Shown here: in pieces, positions 63,689-64,000 of the stretch
Layout of the letters: each line of letters opens with the position of its first letter
Position numbering within the stretch: the first letter of the stretch is position 1
NCBI GenBank assembly: GCA_963727045.1
Contig: CAVSES010000002.1
Coordinates: 2,170,001 to 2,234,000, forward strand
Origin: Bog-1198 sp963727045
Lineage (GTDB): Bacteria > Pseudomonadota > Gammaproteobacteria > Steroidobacterales > Steroidobacteraceae
Length of the DNA: 64,000 nucleotides
Direction of reading: 5' to 3'
Translations under genes and position numbers: made by a program
The notes under the pieces: generated by a model
Told to the model about the DNA's origin: nothing
Seen by the model: only the letters and a program-made list of their open reading frames with translations
The model's database searches: none

Positions 63689-64000
63689 ATGCTCCATGCT
63701 CAGTATTTAATGGAGGATCCGCGTGAGGCCGGGCGACTGAGTCGAAAGGTTGACGCAGATTTATGGGTTACGCAGTACCTGGCACCTTGGTTGCCAACCA
63801 AAGGAAAGATCCTTGAAGTAGGATGCGGCCCGGGAAGCCTCGCGATCGCAGCGGGGCGGAGCATTCCGACTGCAGACGTGACAGGAGTGGATCTGAATCC
63901 TGACAGATTTTCACAAACGCTCGGGGGGCTGCCGCCCAACGTGAAGCTGCTGCAGGCGGAGGCCGGTCATCTTCCTTTTCCCAAAGACTCGTATGACTTC
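63689..64000 (+). CDS. Class I SAM-dependent methyltransferase, 5' part
   Basis: The first 104 codons are visible, then the window ends. The SAM-binding motif I is ILEVGCGPGSLAIAAG, motif II is TGVDLNPD, and AEAGHLPFPKDSYDF is a typical motif near post-I/II in methyltransferase_11 proteins. The start MLHAQYLMEDP lies 3 bp after the previous stop, so the two genes are likely cotranscribed. Substrate unknown. Confidence 0.85.
   Translation, partial: MLHAQYLMEDPREAGRLSRKVDADLWVTQYLAPWLPTKGKILEVGCGPGSLAIAAGRSIPTADVTGVDLNPDRFSQTLGGLPPNVKLLQAEAGHLPFPKDSYDF

Overview
The window is a stretch of high-GC chromosome from a gammaproteobacterium. The left 46 kb is core: lipA/lipB, the mreBCD-mrdA-rodA-mltB-rlpA-dacC elongasome block, gatCAB, and the order hemA-TPR lipoprotein-lolB-ispE-tRNA-Gln-prs-rplY-pth-ychF-tRNA-Met seen in pseudomonads and relatives. 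The presence of gatCAB, a TonB-receptor/amidase locus and a methanethiol oxidase locus fits an environmental lineage such as Steroidobacterales/Nevskiales or a xanthomonad relative. That placement is inference from gene order and protein style, not a phylogeny.

Layout. 0-2.2 kb (+): end of a MurU-like nucleotidyltransferase, lipA, lipB. 2.2-12.1 kb (-): one tightly packed cell-wall operon reading mreB, mreC, mreD, mrdA, rodA, mltB, rlpA, dacC, dat, ybeD, with many 4-bp overlaps. 12.3-16.5 kb (+): gatC, gatA, gatB, hslO. 16.5-22.6 kb: MauG-like dihaem protein (+) converging on an SCO protein, an SBP56-type methanethiol oxidase, a flavin halogenase-like enzyme and an M20 peptidase (-). 22.7-28.4 kb: metR (-) diverging from metF-metH (+) over an inverted repeat. 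28.4-33.3 kb: secreted Ala/Gly-rich protein and subtilase (-) diverging from an ECF sigma/anti-sigma pair (+) over a palindrome; then a VirJ/AcvB-like protein (-). 33.3-38.9 kb: frameshifted MGDG-synthase-like glycosyltransferase (+), then mtgA, cyclophilin, prmC, prfA, hemA (-). 39-46.1 kb (+): TPR lipoprotein, lolB, ispE, tRNA-Gln, prs, rplY, pth, ychF, tRNA-Met.

From tRNA-Met rightward the DNA is accessory. A 45-bp direct repeat of the tRNA-Met 3' half (46065-46109 and 49682-49726) brackets a 3.6-kb island carrying a ClC channel, a DUF4336 protein and debris, including an amidohydrolase tail; no integrase remains. Next come a ParDE-type pair and then a LysR-centred catabolic locus: tandem-MBL protein, MFS transporter and alpha/beta hydrolase on the minus strand; LysR, amidase, DddP-like M24 enzyme and TonB receptor on the plus strand. 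A 27-bp sequence differing at only three positions lies about 70 bp upstream of both the hydrolase and the M24 gene, in the same orientation relative to each, and looks like the operator of this LysR regulator. The right end holds a decayed XRE/TolB-like regulator pseudogene, an unrecognised protein with a possible GNAT-like C-terminal half, and the start of a SAM methyltransferase.

The most interesting items are the two-site LysR operator and its putative regulon, the DddP-like M24 protein lacking the lyase Asp, the tRNA-Met mini-island, the MtoX-SCO-MauG cluster, and the palindrome between the ECF sigma factor and the subtilase.
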